A stretch of 64,000 nt of DNA, from NCBI RefSeq assembly GCF_039544005.1, contig NZ_BAABKV010000001.1, positions 4,836,001 to 4,900,000 of the forward strand, read 5' to 3'. Below the pieces are notes generated by a model. It saw only the letters and a list, made by a program, of their open reading frames with translations, had not been told where the DNA came from and made no database searches. Position numbers and translations under genes: made by a program. This DNA comes from Kitasatospora paranensis (lineage in GTDB: Bacteria > Actinomycetota > Actinomycetes > Streptomycetales > Streptomycetaceae). Positions 1-9,258 of this stretch are shown piece after piece (the first letter of the stretch is position 1; every line of letters begins with the position of its first letter).

Positions 1-34
1 GGCACCGCACGGGCCACGCCCGGGGAGGACTGTT

Positions 35-3000
35 ATGACCGCGAAGCAGACCTGGGGCAGGCCCGCAGCCGAGCCGGAGGACCGCACCAACGACGACCGG
101 CAGGGCCGGATCATCACCTTCTACTCCTACAAGGGCGGTACCGGGCGCACCATGGCGCTCGCCAACACCGCCTGGATCCTGGCCAGCAACGGCTTCCGGG
201 TGCTCACCGTCGACTGGGACCTGGAGGCTCCGGGCCTCGGCCGGTTCTTCCACCCCTTCCTCGCCCCGGACGCCGTCGCCGGGACCACCGGTGTGATGGA
301 CCTCTTCGCCGAGTACCTCGACGAGGCCCGCCGCCCGGTGGAGCGCGAGCCCGACTGGCACGAGGACTTCGCGCGGATCCACCCGCACGCCATCTCGCTG
401 GCCTGGCGGTTCCCCGGCACCGGAGGCGTCGACTACGTGCCGGCCGGCCAGATCAACCGCGACTACTCGGTCAACCGGATCGACTGGGACGAGCTCTACG
501 AGCGCTTCGAGGGGCGGCGGTTCCTCCAGTCGCTGCGCGAGGACATGCGCCGCCACTACGACTACGTGCTGATCGACAGCCGGACGGGCCTCACCGACAC
601 CGCCGACATCTGCACCGTCGAGATGCCCGACGACCTCGTGGTCTGCTTCACCCTCAGCGACCAGAGCATCGACGGCGCGGCCCGCATCGCGCACACGGTC
701 GACGGCCGCTACGCCGACCGGGGCATCCGCATCCTGCCCGTGCCGATGCGCATCGACGAGAACGAGAAGGAGAAGGCCGACGCCGGCCGCGCCCTCGTCC
801 GGGTCCGCTTCGCCGGGCTGCCCAACGGCGTCCCGGAGATCGACCTCAACCACTACTGGGCCTCCGTCGAGATCCCGTACCGGCCGTTCTACTCCTACGA
901 GGAGATCCTCGCCCCCTTCGGCGACCAGCGCGGACAGCCGGCCTCGATGCTCTCCGCCTGCGAACGGCTCACCGCGGTCATCACCCGCGACCGGGTCACC
1001 ACCCTCGGCCCGATGGACGAACTGGAGCGCCTGCGCAACCTGGAGTCGTTCATCCGCCGCCGGCCCACCGCGCCCGCCGACCTCTACCTCAGCTACGTGC
1101 CGGAGGACCGGGTCTGGGCCGACTGGATCTCCTCGGTGCTTACCGACGCCGGCTTCCGGGTCCGCTCCCGCGACCTGGGGGTCGGCGCGGATCCGCGCGC
1201 CTCCACCGAGGAGGGCATCGACGCCGCGTACCGGACGGTCGCCGTGCTGTCCTCCTCCTACCTCGTCTCCCCGCAGGCCCAGGCCCTGTGGGAGCGGATC
1301 GTCAGCGCGGACCCGAGCGGCACCCGCCGCCAGGTCATCCCCGTCCGGGTCGGCGACGTCCGGCTGACCGCGCCCTTCAACAACCGCAACCCGGTCGACC
1401 TGGTCGGCCGCGACGAGACCCAGGCCGCGCTGACCCTGCTGCGCGCCCTCGGCCACAACGAGCCGGTGCTCGCCGAACGCTCCCCGGCCGCGCCGCGCTT
1501 CCCCGGCACCCGGCCCAGGTACTGGTCCGTGCCGCAGCGCAACCCCTCGTTCACCGGCCGCATCGGCGTCCTCGACGACCTGCGCGAGCAGCTGGTCGGC
1601 GGCCCCACCGCCGTACTGCCCACCCCGCAGACCCTGTACGGCCTCGGCGGTGTCGGCAAGACCCAGATCGCGCTGGAGTACGCCCACCGCTACATGTCCC
1701 ACTACGACCTGGTCTGGTGGATCGACGCGGAGCAGCCGGAGAGCGTCGTCCACGACCTCTCCGAGCTCGCCGACGCCCTCGGCCTGCGCGTCGGCGAGAG
1801 CGTCAACGAGGCCGCCGAGGCGGCCCGTGAGGCACTGCGCCGCGGCAGCCCCACCTCCCGCTGGCTGCTGATCTTCGACAACGCCGACGAGCCCTCCGAC
1901 ATCAGGCGCTACTTCCCCGGCGACACCGCCGGACACGTGCTGATCACCTCGCGCAACCACGGCTGGTCCGGCCAGGCCGGCGTGCTCAGCGTCGACGTCT
2001 TCACCCGTGGTGAGAGCATCGACCACCTGCGCCGCCGGGTCCGCGGCCTGGCCCGGGCGGACGCCGACCGGGTCGCCGAGGCGGTCGGCGACCTTCCGCT
2101 CGCCGTCGAGGTCGCGGCCGCCTGGCTGGACACCACCCACACCCCGGTCGACGTGTACATCGCCCAGCTCCAGGCGGAGGCCACCAAGGCGCTCGCCGCG
2201 GGCGACACCCCCGCCGACTACCCGCGGCCGGTCGGCGCGACCTGGAACGTCTCCATCGCCAGGCTCCGCGAGCAGTCCCCGGCGGCCGTCCGGCTGCTGC
2301 AGCTGCTGGCGTTCTTCGCTCCCGAGCCGATCTCGCTCACCCTCTTCTACAACGACCAGATGACCCGGGCCCTCGCCCCCTACGACGAGGAACTCACCGA
2401 CAGCTTCATGCTCGGCAAGGTCATGCAGGCGGTGAACCGGTACGCGCTGGCCAAGACCGACGCCTCCAGCAACACCTTCCAGGTGCACCGCCTGGTGCAG
2501 GCCGTCGTCCGCAGCGGCATGTCCGAGGTGGAGCGGCAGGACGCCATGCACGACGTGCACCGCATCCTGGTCAGTGCCCGGCCGGCCCTCGGCGACACCG
2601 ACGACCCGGCCAACTGGCCGGCGTTCGAGAAGATCTGGCCGCACCTGCTGCCCTCCCGGGCCCAGGACTGCGACGAGCGGGAGACCCGCGAACTGCTCAT
2701 CGACCGCGTCCGCTACCTCTGGAAGCGCGTCGACCTCGAACGTGCCCTCACGCTCGCCCGTCAGCTCGACGCCTCCTGGAGCGAGCGCTACGGGACGGAG
2801 TCCAACCCCGGCGAGCGGCGGTTCCTGCGCCGCCAGATCCTCAGCCTCAACTTCCAGCTCGCCAACGTGCTGCGCACCCAGGGCGCCTACGACGAGGCAC
2901 TCGACCTGGACCGGGCGACCCTCGCCGGACAGAAGGAGCTCCTCGGCGACCACAACGCGTTCACGCTGATGACGGCCGGCTCGCTCGGGGCCGACCTGCG

Positions 3001-4030
3001 CGCCCTCGGGCGCTTCCAGGAGGCGCTGATCCTGGACATCGACACCTACAACCAGTTCCGCGAGCTGTTCGGCGACGACAACCCGCGCACCCTGTCCGTC
3101 ACCAACAACCTCGCCATCGACCACCGGCTGGTCGGCAACACCCAGCTCGCCCGCGACCTCGACCAGGAGACCTTCGACCGGCGCGCCGCGGTGCTCGGCC
3201 CCCGCCACCCGTACACCCTCTCCAGCAAGTCCAACCTCGCCCGCGACCTGCGCGAGATGGGCGACTACAAGGGCTCCGCGGAACTCCTCCGGGAGGTCAC
3301 CGAGCAACTCGACGAGATCCTCCAGCCCGACGCACCGGAGAACCTCCGCAACGCCAAGTCCCTCGCCGTCTCGCTCCGCCGCGCCGGAGAGGTCCGCGAG
3401 GCCCGCCGGATCAGCGAGCAGACCTACGAGCGGTACGTGGCGCAGTACGGCCCCGACAACGCCGACGCGCTCGCCTGCCGGCTCAACCTGGCCGCCGACC
3501 ACAGTGCCGCCGGCGACAAGGAGACCGCCCGGGACATCGCGGCCGAAGCCTACGAGGGCTACCGGCGGCTGCTCGGCGACCAGCATCCGTTCACCTTCGC
3601 CTGCCAGAACAACCTGGCCGTCTACCTGCGCGGCAGCGGCGACGTCGCGGCCGCCGTCCGGCACGCCGAGGAGGCTGTCGCCGGCCTCACGCACTCCCTC
3701 GCCCCCGACCACCCGTACACCCTCAACGCCACCATCAACCTCGCCAACGCCCTCGCCGACGACCACCAGCTGGCCAGGGCCGAGGAGCTCGGCCGGGCCG
3801 CCTACGCCGGCCTCCAGAACCGCTACGGCCCGGACCACCCCGACGCCGTGGTCTGCTGGCTCAACCTCGCCGTCACCCTGCGCCGCACCGGACGCCAGGA
3901 AGAGGCGGAGACCGTGCGCCGACAGGCCATCGCCGCGCTGATCCAGCTCTTCGGCGACGACCATCCCACCGTCGTCTCCGCCCGCGGTTGGCAGCGGATC
4001 AACCGCGACCTTGAGCCCCAGCCGCTCTGA
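35..4030 (+). CDS. fxsT: FxSxx-COOH system tetratricopeptide repeat protein (FxsT-like; P-loop + TIR-like + NB-ARC + TPR)
   Basis: A 1331-residue multidomain signalling protein. The N-terminus is a ParA/MinD-like P-loop ATPase with deviant Walker A KGGTGRT at residues 33-39. Residues about 348-470 look like a TIR fold (DLYLSYVPEDRVWADW). An NB-ARC/STAND ATPase follows, with P-loop LGGVGKT near 535-543 and a Walker B-like WLLIFDNADE near 610. The C-terminal 400 residues are TPR units with recurring PYTL/NNLA motifs. This order matches the TPR component of FxSxx-COOH systems, in which a radical SAM enzyme is thought to modify a short peptide. The FxsA/B/C partners are not in view and may lie upstream. 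ATG follows GGGGAGG by 8 nt. Family assignment is strong; biological function is unknown. Confidence 0.85.
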   Translation: MTAKQTWGRPAAEPEDRTNDDRQGRIITFYSYKGGTGRTMALANTAWILASNGFRVLTVDWDLEAPGLGRFFHPFLAPDAVAGTTGVMDLFAEYLDEARRPVEREPDWHEDFARIHPHAISLAWRFPGTGGVDYVPAGQINRDYSVNRIDWDELYERFEGRRFLQSLREDMRRHYDYVLIDSRTGLTDTADICTVEMPDDLVVCFTLSDQSIDGAARIAHTVDGRYADRGIRILPVPMRIDENEKEKADAGRALVRVRFAGLPNGVPEIDLNHYWASVEIPYRPFYSYEEILAPFGDQRGQPASMLSACERLTAVITRDRVTTLGPMDELERLRNLESFIRRRPTAPADLYLSYVPEDRVWADWISSVLTDAGFRVRSRDLGVGADPRASTEEGIDAAYRTVAVLSSSYLVSPQAQALWERIVSADPSGTRRQVIPVRVGDVRLTAPFNNRNPVDLVGRDETQAALTLLRALGHNEPVLAERSPAAPRFPGTRPRYWSVPQRNPSFTGRIGVLDDLREQLVGGPTAVLPTPQTLYGLGGVGKTQIALEYAHRYMSHYDLVWWIDAEQPESVVHDLSELADALGLRVGESVNEAAEAAREALRRGSPTSRWLLIFDNADEPSDIRRYFPGDTAGHVLITSRNHGWSGQAGVLSVDVFTRGESIDHLRRRVRGLARADADRVAEAVGDLPLAVEVAAAWLDTTHTPVDVYIAQLQAEATKALAAGDTPADYPRPVGATWNVSIARLREQSPAAVRLLQLLAFFAPEPISLTLFYNDQMTRALAPYDEELTDSFMLGKVMQAVNRYALAKTDASSNTFQVHRLVQAVVRSGMSEVERQDAMHDVHRILVSARPALGDTDDPANWPAFEKIWPHLLPSRAQDCDERETRELLIDRVRYLWKRVDLERALTLARQLDASWSERYGTESNPGERRFLRRQILSLNFQLANVLRTQGAYDEALDLDRATLAGQKELLGDHNAFTLMTAGSLGADLRALGRFQEALILDIDTYNQFRELFGDDNPRTLSVTNNLAIDHRLVGNTQLARDLDQETFDRRAAVLGPRHPYTLSSKSNLARDLREMGDYKGSAELLREVTEQLDEILQPDAPENLRNAKSLAVSLRRAGEVREARRISEQTYERYVAQYGPDNADALACRLNLAADHSAAGDKETARDIAAEAYEGYRRLLGDQHPFTFACQNNLAVYLRGSGDVAAAVRHAEEAVAGLTHSLAPDHPYTLNATINLANALADDHQLARAEELGRAAYAGLQNRYGPDHPDAVVCWLNLAVTLRRTGRQEEAETVRRQAIAALIQLFGDDHPTVVSARGWQRINRDLEPQPL

Positions 4031-4094
4031 GCGACGCGCCCGCTCCGCCCCCGGGACGCGCACGACCCCGGGGGCGGCGGTAACGTGCGGCCCC

Positions 4095-5092
4095 ATGACC
4101 ACCACCAGCACGGCGACCGTCCTCGTCACCCGCCGGCTCGCCCCCGGCGTCCTGGAGCGGCTCGCCGCCGCCTGCGAAGTGGTCCACCACGACAGCGAGC
4201 AGCCGATGCCGCGCGCGGCGCTGCTCGCCGCCGCCGACGGCTGCACCGCGCTCCTCACCACCCTCGACGACATCGTCGACGACGAACTCCTCGACGCCGC
4301 AGGCCCCGGCCTGCGCCTGGTGGCCAACCACGCGGTCGGCACCCACAACATCGACCACGCCGCCTGCGCCGCCCGCGGCGTGGCCGTCTCCCACACCCCG
4401 GGGGTGCTCACCGAGGCCACCGCCGACATGGCCTGGGCCCTGCTGCTCGCCGCCACCCGCCGGCTCGGCGAGGGCGAGCGACTGCTGCGCTCGGGCGAGC
4501 CGTGGGCCTGGGCACCCACCTTCATGCTCGGCGTGGAACTCGCCGGCACTCCGCTGGGCATCCTCGGCATGGGGCGGATCGGGCAGGCGGTCGCCCGCCG
4601 CGCCGCCGGCTTCGGCATGCCGGTGAGCTACCACAACCGCCACCGGCTGCCCCCGAGCGCGAGCACGGCGCCCGCTGGCTCCCCCTGGACGAACTCCTCG
4701 CCGGCTCGCCCGTCCTGGTCGTCACCGCCCCGCTGACCGCCGGCACCCGCCACCTGATCGACGCCGAGCGGATCGCCGGGATGCCGCGCGGCGCCGTCCT
4801 GGTGAGCATGACCGCGGGCGTGGTCGACGAGGACGCGCTGGCCGCCGCCCTCGACTCCGGGCACCTGTTCGCCGCCGCCGTCGACAACTTCGAGCACGAG
4901 CCGGCCGTCCCGGCGGCGCTGCTCGCCCAGGAGCGCGCGGTGCTCGCCCCGCACCTGGGCAGCGCCACCGTCCGGACCCGTCAGGCGATGGGCGACCTCG
5001 CGGTGGACAACGTCCTCGCCGCGCTGGTCGGCGCTGCGTTGCCCAGCCGCTTCAGCCCGCCGCCCACTTCAGTGCCTCCGTCATCACCTTGA
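4095..5092 (+). CDS. D-2-hydroxyacid dehydrogenase, glyoxylate/hydroxypyruvate reductase-like (frameshift near 4650-4654)
   Basis: Cytosolic NAD(P)-dependent reductase of 2-oxoacids. The Rossmann motif is GMGRIGQAVARR, followed by YHNRHR, typical of the NADP-leaning glyoxylate reductase branch. The catalytic Glu lies in DNFEHEP and the His in LAPHLGS. The usual catalytic Arg of the N-x-x-R-G segment is not visible: the sequence reads VSMTAGVVDED. The frame breaks at a five-C run (4650-4654); one added C restores a continuous protein of about 332 residues. The 3' end overlaps the convergent hydrolase gene by 41 nt, so the last residues may be mis-framed too. ATG at 4095 is chosen from family length. 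Confidence 0.75.
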
Positions 5093-5917
5093 GCGCGCCG
5101 AAGTGCGCCGCCCCCGGCTCCAGGTAGAGATCGGCACGGGGGATGTGGTCGGCCAGCCAGCGGGAGTGGTCGACCGGCGAGAACTGGTCCGCGGCCCCGT
5201 GCCACAGCCGGGTCGGCGCCGCGATCGACTCGACCTCGAAGCCCCACGGCGCGGTGAACGCCAGCACGTCGTCGATCCAGCCGTCCGCGCCGTAGCGGAA
5301 CGCCTCCTGGTAGGTCGCCAGCAGCATCCGGCGGATCCCCGCGTCGGAGACCAGTGCCCGGTCGGTGGGCGGCAGTTCGGGCACCAGGTCGTTGATCAGC
5401 GCATGCGGGTTGTCCCGGATCAGCCCCGACCGGAAGCGGAACGTGTCGACGAAGTGCTCCTCGCCGCGCTCCACGTCGGTGTACTCCCGGACGTTCGAAC
5501 GGGTCATCCCGCCGTACCAGTCCAGGCCGTCCGCGTGCCGCGGCGCCAGGCTCACCAGCGCCGCCACCCGCTCCACCCGGTCCGGCAGCAGCGCGGCGCA
5601 CGCCAGTGCGTGCGGGCCGCCGCCGGAGCGGCCGAGCACCGCGAAGCCGTCCAGCCCGAACGCGTCCGCGATGGCCGCCACGTCCTCGGCGGCAGCCGCC
5701 ACCCGGCGGCCCGGCATCCGGGCGGACTCGCCGTAGCCCGGCCGGTCGAACGAGATCAGCCGCATCCCGAGCCGCGCCAGCACGCTGCTGCGCGGCACCG
5801 GCCCGACCCTGCTGCCGGGCGTGCCGTGCAGCAGGAACACCGGCTTGCCGTACGGGTCCCCGGAGGTCTCGACCGCCAGTTTGCGGCCCCCGCGGCCTCG
5901 ACCAGTCGTAGTACCAC
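5052..5917 (-). CDS. alpha/beta hydrolase (frameshift near 5887-5891)
   Basis: Alpha/beta-hydrolase fold protein of about 288 residues once one G/C is restored in the run at 5887-5891. Visible features are the oxyanion-type segment FLLHGTPGSR, the nucleophile elbow LGRSGGG (Ser), and a C-terminal GAAHFG that supplies the catalytic His. No signal peptide is seen, and the substrate is unknown. The GTG start at 5917 has GGAGG 6 nt upstream and lies 15 nt after the stop of the SLATT/DUF4231-like gene, so the two are probably one transcript. Its 3' end overlaps the convergent dehydrogenase by 41 nt. Confidence 0.75.
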
Positions 5918-5931
5918 GCAGTACCTCCAGA

Positions 5932-6903
5932 TCAGTTGGGCACGTCCAGGCTGCGCACCTCGCGGCGCGCCTGCCAGGTCGTGTGCTCCCGCGAGATGGC
6001 GTCCTCGGCGTCCCGGGCCAGCCGGGCCCAGGTCTCCTCGGCGTCCTCGGAGTCCGGTTTCAGCTGGTCCAGCTGCCGCTCCACCAGAGCGAGTTCGGAT
6101 GCCGCCAGCGAGTAGGCGGCGGCCTGCGGCCGGTACTGCCGCAGCTGGGCCCAGGCGGACACCGAGGCGGCCACCGCGGAGACGGTGCCCAGCGCGTCGT
6201 AGCTGAAGTACCCCAGCGCCCGCAGCACCGCCAGCACGAGCCCGACCAAGGGCAGCAGGATGCCCAGCCGCCCGGCCCGCCGCCCGGCGTTGGCGCACTG
6301 CCGGGCCTTCTGCTGGTACCAGGTGCGCTGGGCGTGCACCCGCTCCCGCAGGTACACGTCGCGGCGGACGGTGAGCGGCTGCTCGCGCAGCTGCTGCATC
6401 CGCTCGGTGATCTGCGGATGCCGCGCCGAGCCCCGCCAGGCCAGCAGGTCGGCCCGCACCCGGCTCATCTGCGGGATCACCCGGTCGGTCTCGAACTCGC
6501 CGAGGATCCCGTCGAGTTGGATCGCGTACAGGCGTTCGGCGTCGGGCAGCTTCTTGGGCGGCGGCTGGTAGGAGTCGGCCCGCACCGCGTACTTCCAGGA
6601 CAGCGTCTTCACCGACTCGGCGACCGCCCGGCCCTCGTACCAGAGCCCCTGCGGGTTCTGCCGGCTGACCAGCGCGGCCATCGCCACCGTGCACAGGTAC
6701 GCGAACGCCGCCGCCCAGGCCCACCCGGTGCCGTCGGCGGAGCCGGCCGCGGCGGCCGCCACCAGGAGCACCAGCTCCCAGCGGGCGAGGGCCACCGCCC
6801 TCCGCTGGCCCTGTAACGACGACGAGTCCGCCGCCCAGAACAGCTCCGGCAGCAGGTCGTCCTCGCGCACCCAGCCGATCGAACGTACCGGTCCCGTGGT
6901 CAT
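5932..6903 (-). CDS. DUF4231 (SLATT-like) membrane protein
   Basis: A 323-residue protein with two pairs of hydrophobic helices: residues about 45-80 and about 200-245. A charged soluble segment lies between them, and a basic/acidic helical tail contains TWARLARDAEDAISREHTTW. This two-pair layout is typical of DUF4231 proteins, which belong to the SLATT membrane-effector superfamily; some SLATT relatives accompany nucleotide second-messenger or STAND conflict systems. No sensor gene is adjacent, so a defence role is not shown here. The hydrolase follows at 15 nt; the SIS gene lies 164 nt upstream on the same strand. ATG at 6903. Confidence 0.7.
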   Translation of the reverse strand: MTTGPVRSIGWVREDDLLPELFWAADSSSLQGQRRAVALARWELVLLVAAAAAGSADGTGWAWAAAFAYLCTVAMAALVSRQNPQGLWYEGRAVAESVKTLSWKYAVRADSYQPPPKKLPDAERLYAIQLDGILGEFETDRVIPQMSRVRADLLAWRGSARHPQITERMQQLREQPLTVRRDVYLRERVHAQRTWYQQKARQCANAGRRAGRLGILLPLVGLVLAVLRALGYFSYDALGTVSAVAASVSAWAQLRQYRPQAAAYSLAASELALVERQLDQLKPDSEDAEETWARLARDAEDAISREHTTWQARREVRSLDVPN

Positions 6904-7067
6904 CTCGGCCCCCACCGTCGCTCGGAACCCAGCAGGCCTGTTCCGCCCCACCGTGTTCTGCCCCGCGCCGCGGCGCGATACGCCTGGCGTCCGGCCAGTA
7001 TGGGTGCCGACGGTCCTTGGGGACAGGGGACGTCCGGCGCGTCCTCGGGCCCGTCCGCGGCCGCGGG

Positions 7068-7815
7068 TCAGAACGCGTAGTAGATGCGCTCCCGGTTGTC
7101 GGCCATCACCTTCGCATTCCACTCGGTGCCGCCGTCCACGTTCCCGGAGCGGAACAGCGGCGGGGTCACCCCGGTCGGCCAGCTTCCCGACCGCGGCGGC
7201 CACCACGGCCTGCATCAGCGCACTGGTGACGATGGTGGACACCGAGCCGAAGGTCGTCTCGGCACCCGGCCGGGACAACTCTCCGTCCCCGACCGCGATC
7301 TTGCTGTCGAGCACCACGTCGCAGTTGTCCTTGAGGTACGTCCCGGACGGGTGGTTGGACGTCACCGCGCCCGGATACGCCAGCGAGGTCACGCCGACCA
7401 CGTGCATGCCGCGCGCCCTGGCGTGCCGGGCCAGCTCCACCGGCATCACCTGGCGGCCGGAGAGCGAGATCAGGAAGAGCAGGTCGCCGGCGCCGGCCGG
7501 GGTGAGGTCGAGGGTGGCCGTGGCCAGCCCGGACACCCGCTCCAGCGCGCTGCCCAGCGGCGCCGGCATCACGTTCACCCCGGTCATCCCCGGCACGTTC
7601 AGCAGGTTGATCACGACCAGCCCGCCGGCCCGGTACACCACGTCCTGCGCGGCCAGCGAGGAGTGGCCGGCACCGAAGGCGAAGATGCGCCGGCCGTCCG
7701 CGACCGCGGCCGCCAGCAACTCGGCGGCCGCGTCGATACCGGCCGCCTCCTCGTCGCGCACCCGCTGAAGATGGGCCACGGCAGCGTCGAAGTACTGCCC
7801 GACCAGGTCGCTCAT
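7068..7815 (-). CDS. SIS domain sugar-isomerase-like protein (frameshift near 7169-7172)
   Basis: Sugar isomerase (SIS) domain protein of about 249 residues, resembling the streptomycete phosphosugar isomerase-like protein encoded next to dmdR1. The SIS core is clear: an N-terminal helix SDLVGQYFDAAVAHLQ, the FGAGHSSLAAQDV loop, and the phosphosugar-loop-like FLISLSGRQ. The C-terminal signature RSGNVDGGTEWNAKVMADN is present but shifted in frame. The break is at a four-G/C run (7169-7172), and family alignment suggests two bases are missing. ATG at 7815. It is divergent from dmdR, with 197 nt between them. The substrate is unknown. Confidence 0.8.
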
Positions 7816-8012
7816 CGGAATCTCCGAACGGTCCGGGCGGCCCGGTGGTCCAGACCGCGCATGGAGAAAGATACGGCGAGCACCGTCCTGCCTGCGGCGG
7901 TCCGCTGTCAACAGGAACGAAAAGCTCCGGGCATAGGCGCAGGGCGTCACAGGTTGTCGTCGCGGTACGTCAGAATTGGCGGTGAGGACACCGAGGAACG
8001 GAGCCAACGGCG

Positions 8013-8705
8013 ATGTCCGGTCTGATCGACACCACAGAGATGTACCTTCGCACCATCCTGGAGCTGGAGGAGGAGGGCATCACGCCGATGCGCGCCCGGA
8101 TCGCGGAGCGGCTCGAACAGAGCGGCCCCACGGTCAGCCAGACGGTCGGCCGGATGGAGCGCGACGGCCTGCTGCGCGTCGCCGGCGACCGCCACCTGGA
8201 ACTCACCGAGGAGGGCCGGCGCCTCGCGGTGCGCGTGATGCGCAAGCACCGCATCGCCGAGTGCCTGCTCGTCGACGTGATCGGCCTGGAGTGGGAGCAG
8301 GTCCACGAGGAGGCCTGCCGCTGGGAGCACGTGATGAGCGAGACGGTCGAGCGCAAGGTGCTCGCCATGCTCGGCCACCCCACCCAGTCCCCGTACGGCA
8401 ACCCGATCCCCGGCCTCGACGAGCTCGGCGACACCAAGGCCGAGGGCGAGGGCTTCGACGCCGCGCTGCTCACCCTGGACGCCCTCGCCGGGCAGGACGC
8501 GGCCGCCAGCGTGGTCATCCGGCGGATCGGCGAGCCGATCCAGACCGACGAGGACCTGATGCGAACGCTGCGTCGCGCCGGGGTCCGCCCGGGCGCCACG
8601 GTGCTGGTCTCCCCGATGGTCGGCGGCGTGCTCGTCGGCGAGGGCGACAGTGCCGCCGAGCTCGGCAAGGACATCGCGGCCCACGTCTTCGTCGCGCAGG
8701 CGTAG
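8013..8705 (+). CDS. dmdR: DtxR/IdeR-family iron-dependent repressor (DmdR-like)
   Basis: A 230-residue metal-dependent repressor of siderophore and iron-uptake genes. The N-terminal winged HTH (about 1-70) contains MRARIAERLEQSGPTVSQTV. The dimerisation and metal domain carries the typical C-x-x-E/H-x-x-x-H region (EEACRWEHVMSETVE) and the LGHPTQSPYGNPIPG segment. The C-terminal SH3-like domain (about 150-230) is complete. Family length is normal. ATG at 8013 has GGAG about 9 nt upstream. The SIS gene on the divergent side matches the known neighbourhood of S. coelicolor dmdR1. A long open antisense frame covers the gene (see findings). Confidence 0.93.
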   Translation: MSGLIDTTEMYLRTILELEEEGITPMRARIAERLEQSGPTVSQTVGRMERDGLLRVAGDRHLELTEEGRRLAVRVMRKHRIAECLLVDVIGLEWEQVHEEACRWEHVMSETVERKVLAMLGHPTQSPYGNPIPGLDELGDTKAEGEGFDAALLTLDALAGQDAAASVVIRRIGEPIQTDEDLMRTLRRAGVRPGATVLVSPMVGGVLVGEGDSAAELGKDIAAHVFVAQA

Positions 8706-9258
8706 GGCCCCGGCCCGCCGCCGTTCGGCCCGCCGGCCACCCCGGCGCCGGGCCGCGCTTCGTCGTGCCCGGGTGCGGACACGCCATGAGGCCCGGTGCT
8801 CCCCGGCACCGGGCTCCACGGCCCTGCATCCCCTCCGTCCCGCCCCGCCCCCTCGCGGATCCCTCCCTGATCCGCCCGCCGCGACACCGGCCACCCCGAG
8901 CCCGGACGGTGTCGCGCCACCCCTGCGTCCCCCTGCCGCGCCCGGCTTCCCCGACCGGACGCCCTCCCTGCTCCCCCGGCCCCTGCTCCCTCCTCGTCTG
9001 CCGACGGCTGCCCTCACGTCGGAAATCCTCCCCTCGGCAGGTCGGGGCAATCCTTGAGCGATGTCACTCGTACGAGCGGCTTGGCTGCGGAGCGTACGGG
9101 TACATCCCGTTGTTATCCGGACATGCGTCCGGCGGGCCCGGCCTCCGGTGGGAGCCCGGGTCCGCCGACGGTGCACGCGGCTTCCGCGTGCTGCCCGCCC
9201 TCACCCGATAGGAGCAGGGCGGCGTTCGGTGAACGGGTGAATCCCCGTCAGTCGCCCC
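8706..9258. other. convergent intergenic region, 553 nt
   Basis: No gene is recognised between the convergent dmdR and primase-polymerase-like genes. The segment holds one clear hairpin (8791-8814) and otherwise proline/arginine-type GC-rich sequence that is open in several frames without any family resemblance. The part from 9050 to 9130 is somewhat less GC-biased but shows no tRNA cloverleaf. Confidence 0.5.
8791..8814. terminator. candidate intrinsic hairpin downstream of dmdR
   Basis: A perfect 9-bp inverted repeat, GCCCGGTGC and GCACCGGGC, with a 6-nt loop, lies 86 nt after the dmdR stop. There is no U-tract, which is common for streptomycete terminators. Because the flanking genes converge, it could serve either strand. 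Confidence 0.5.

Noticed and set aside
9050-9130. Possible tRNA or small RNA in the less GC-rich patch before the primase-like gene
   Set aside because: No cloverleaf, T-loop motif or terminator could be drawn.
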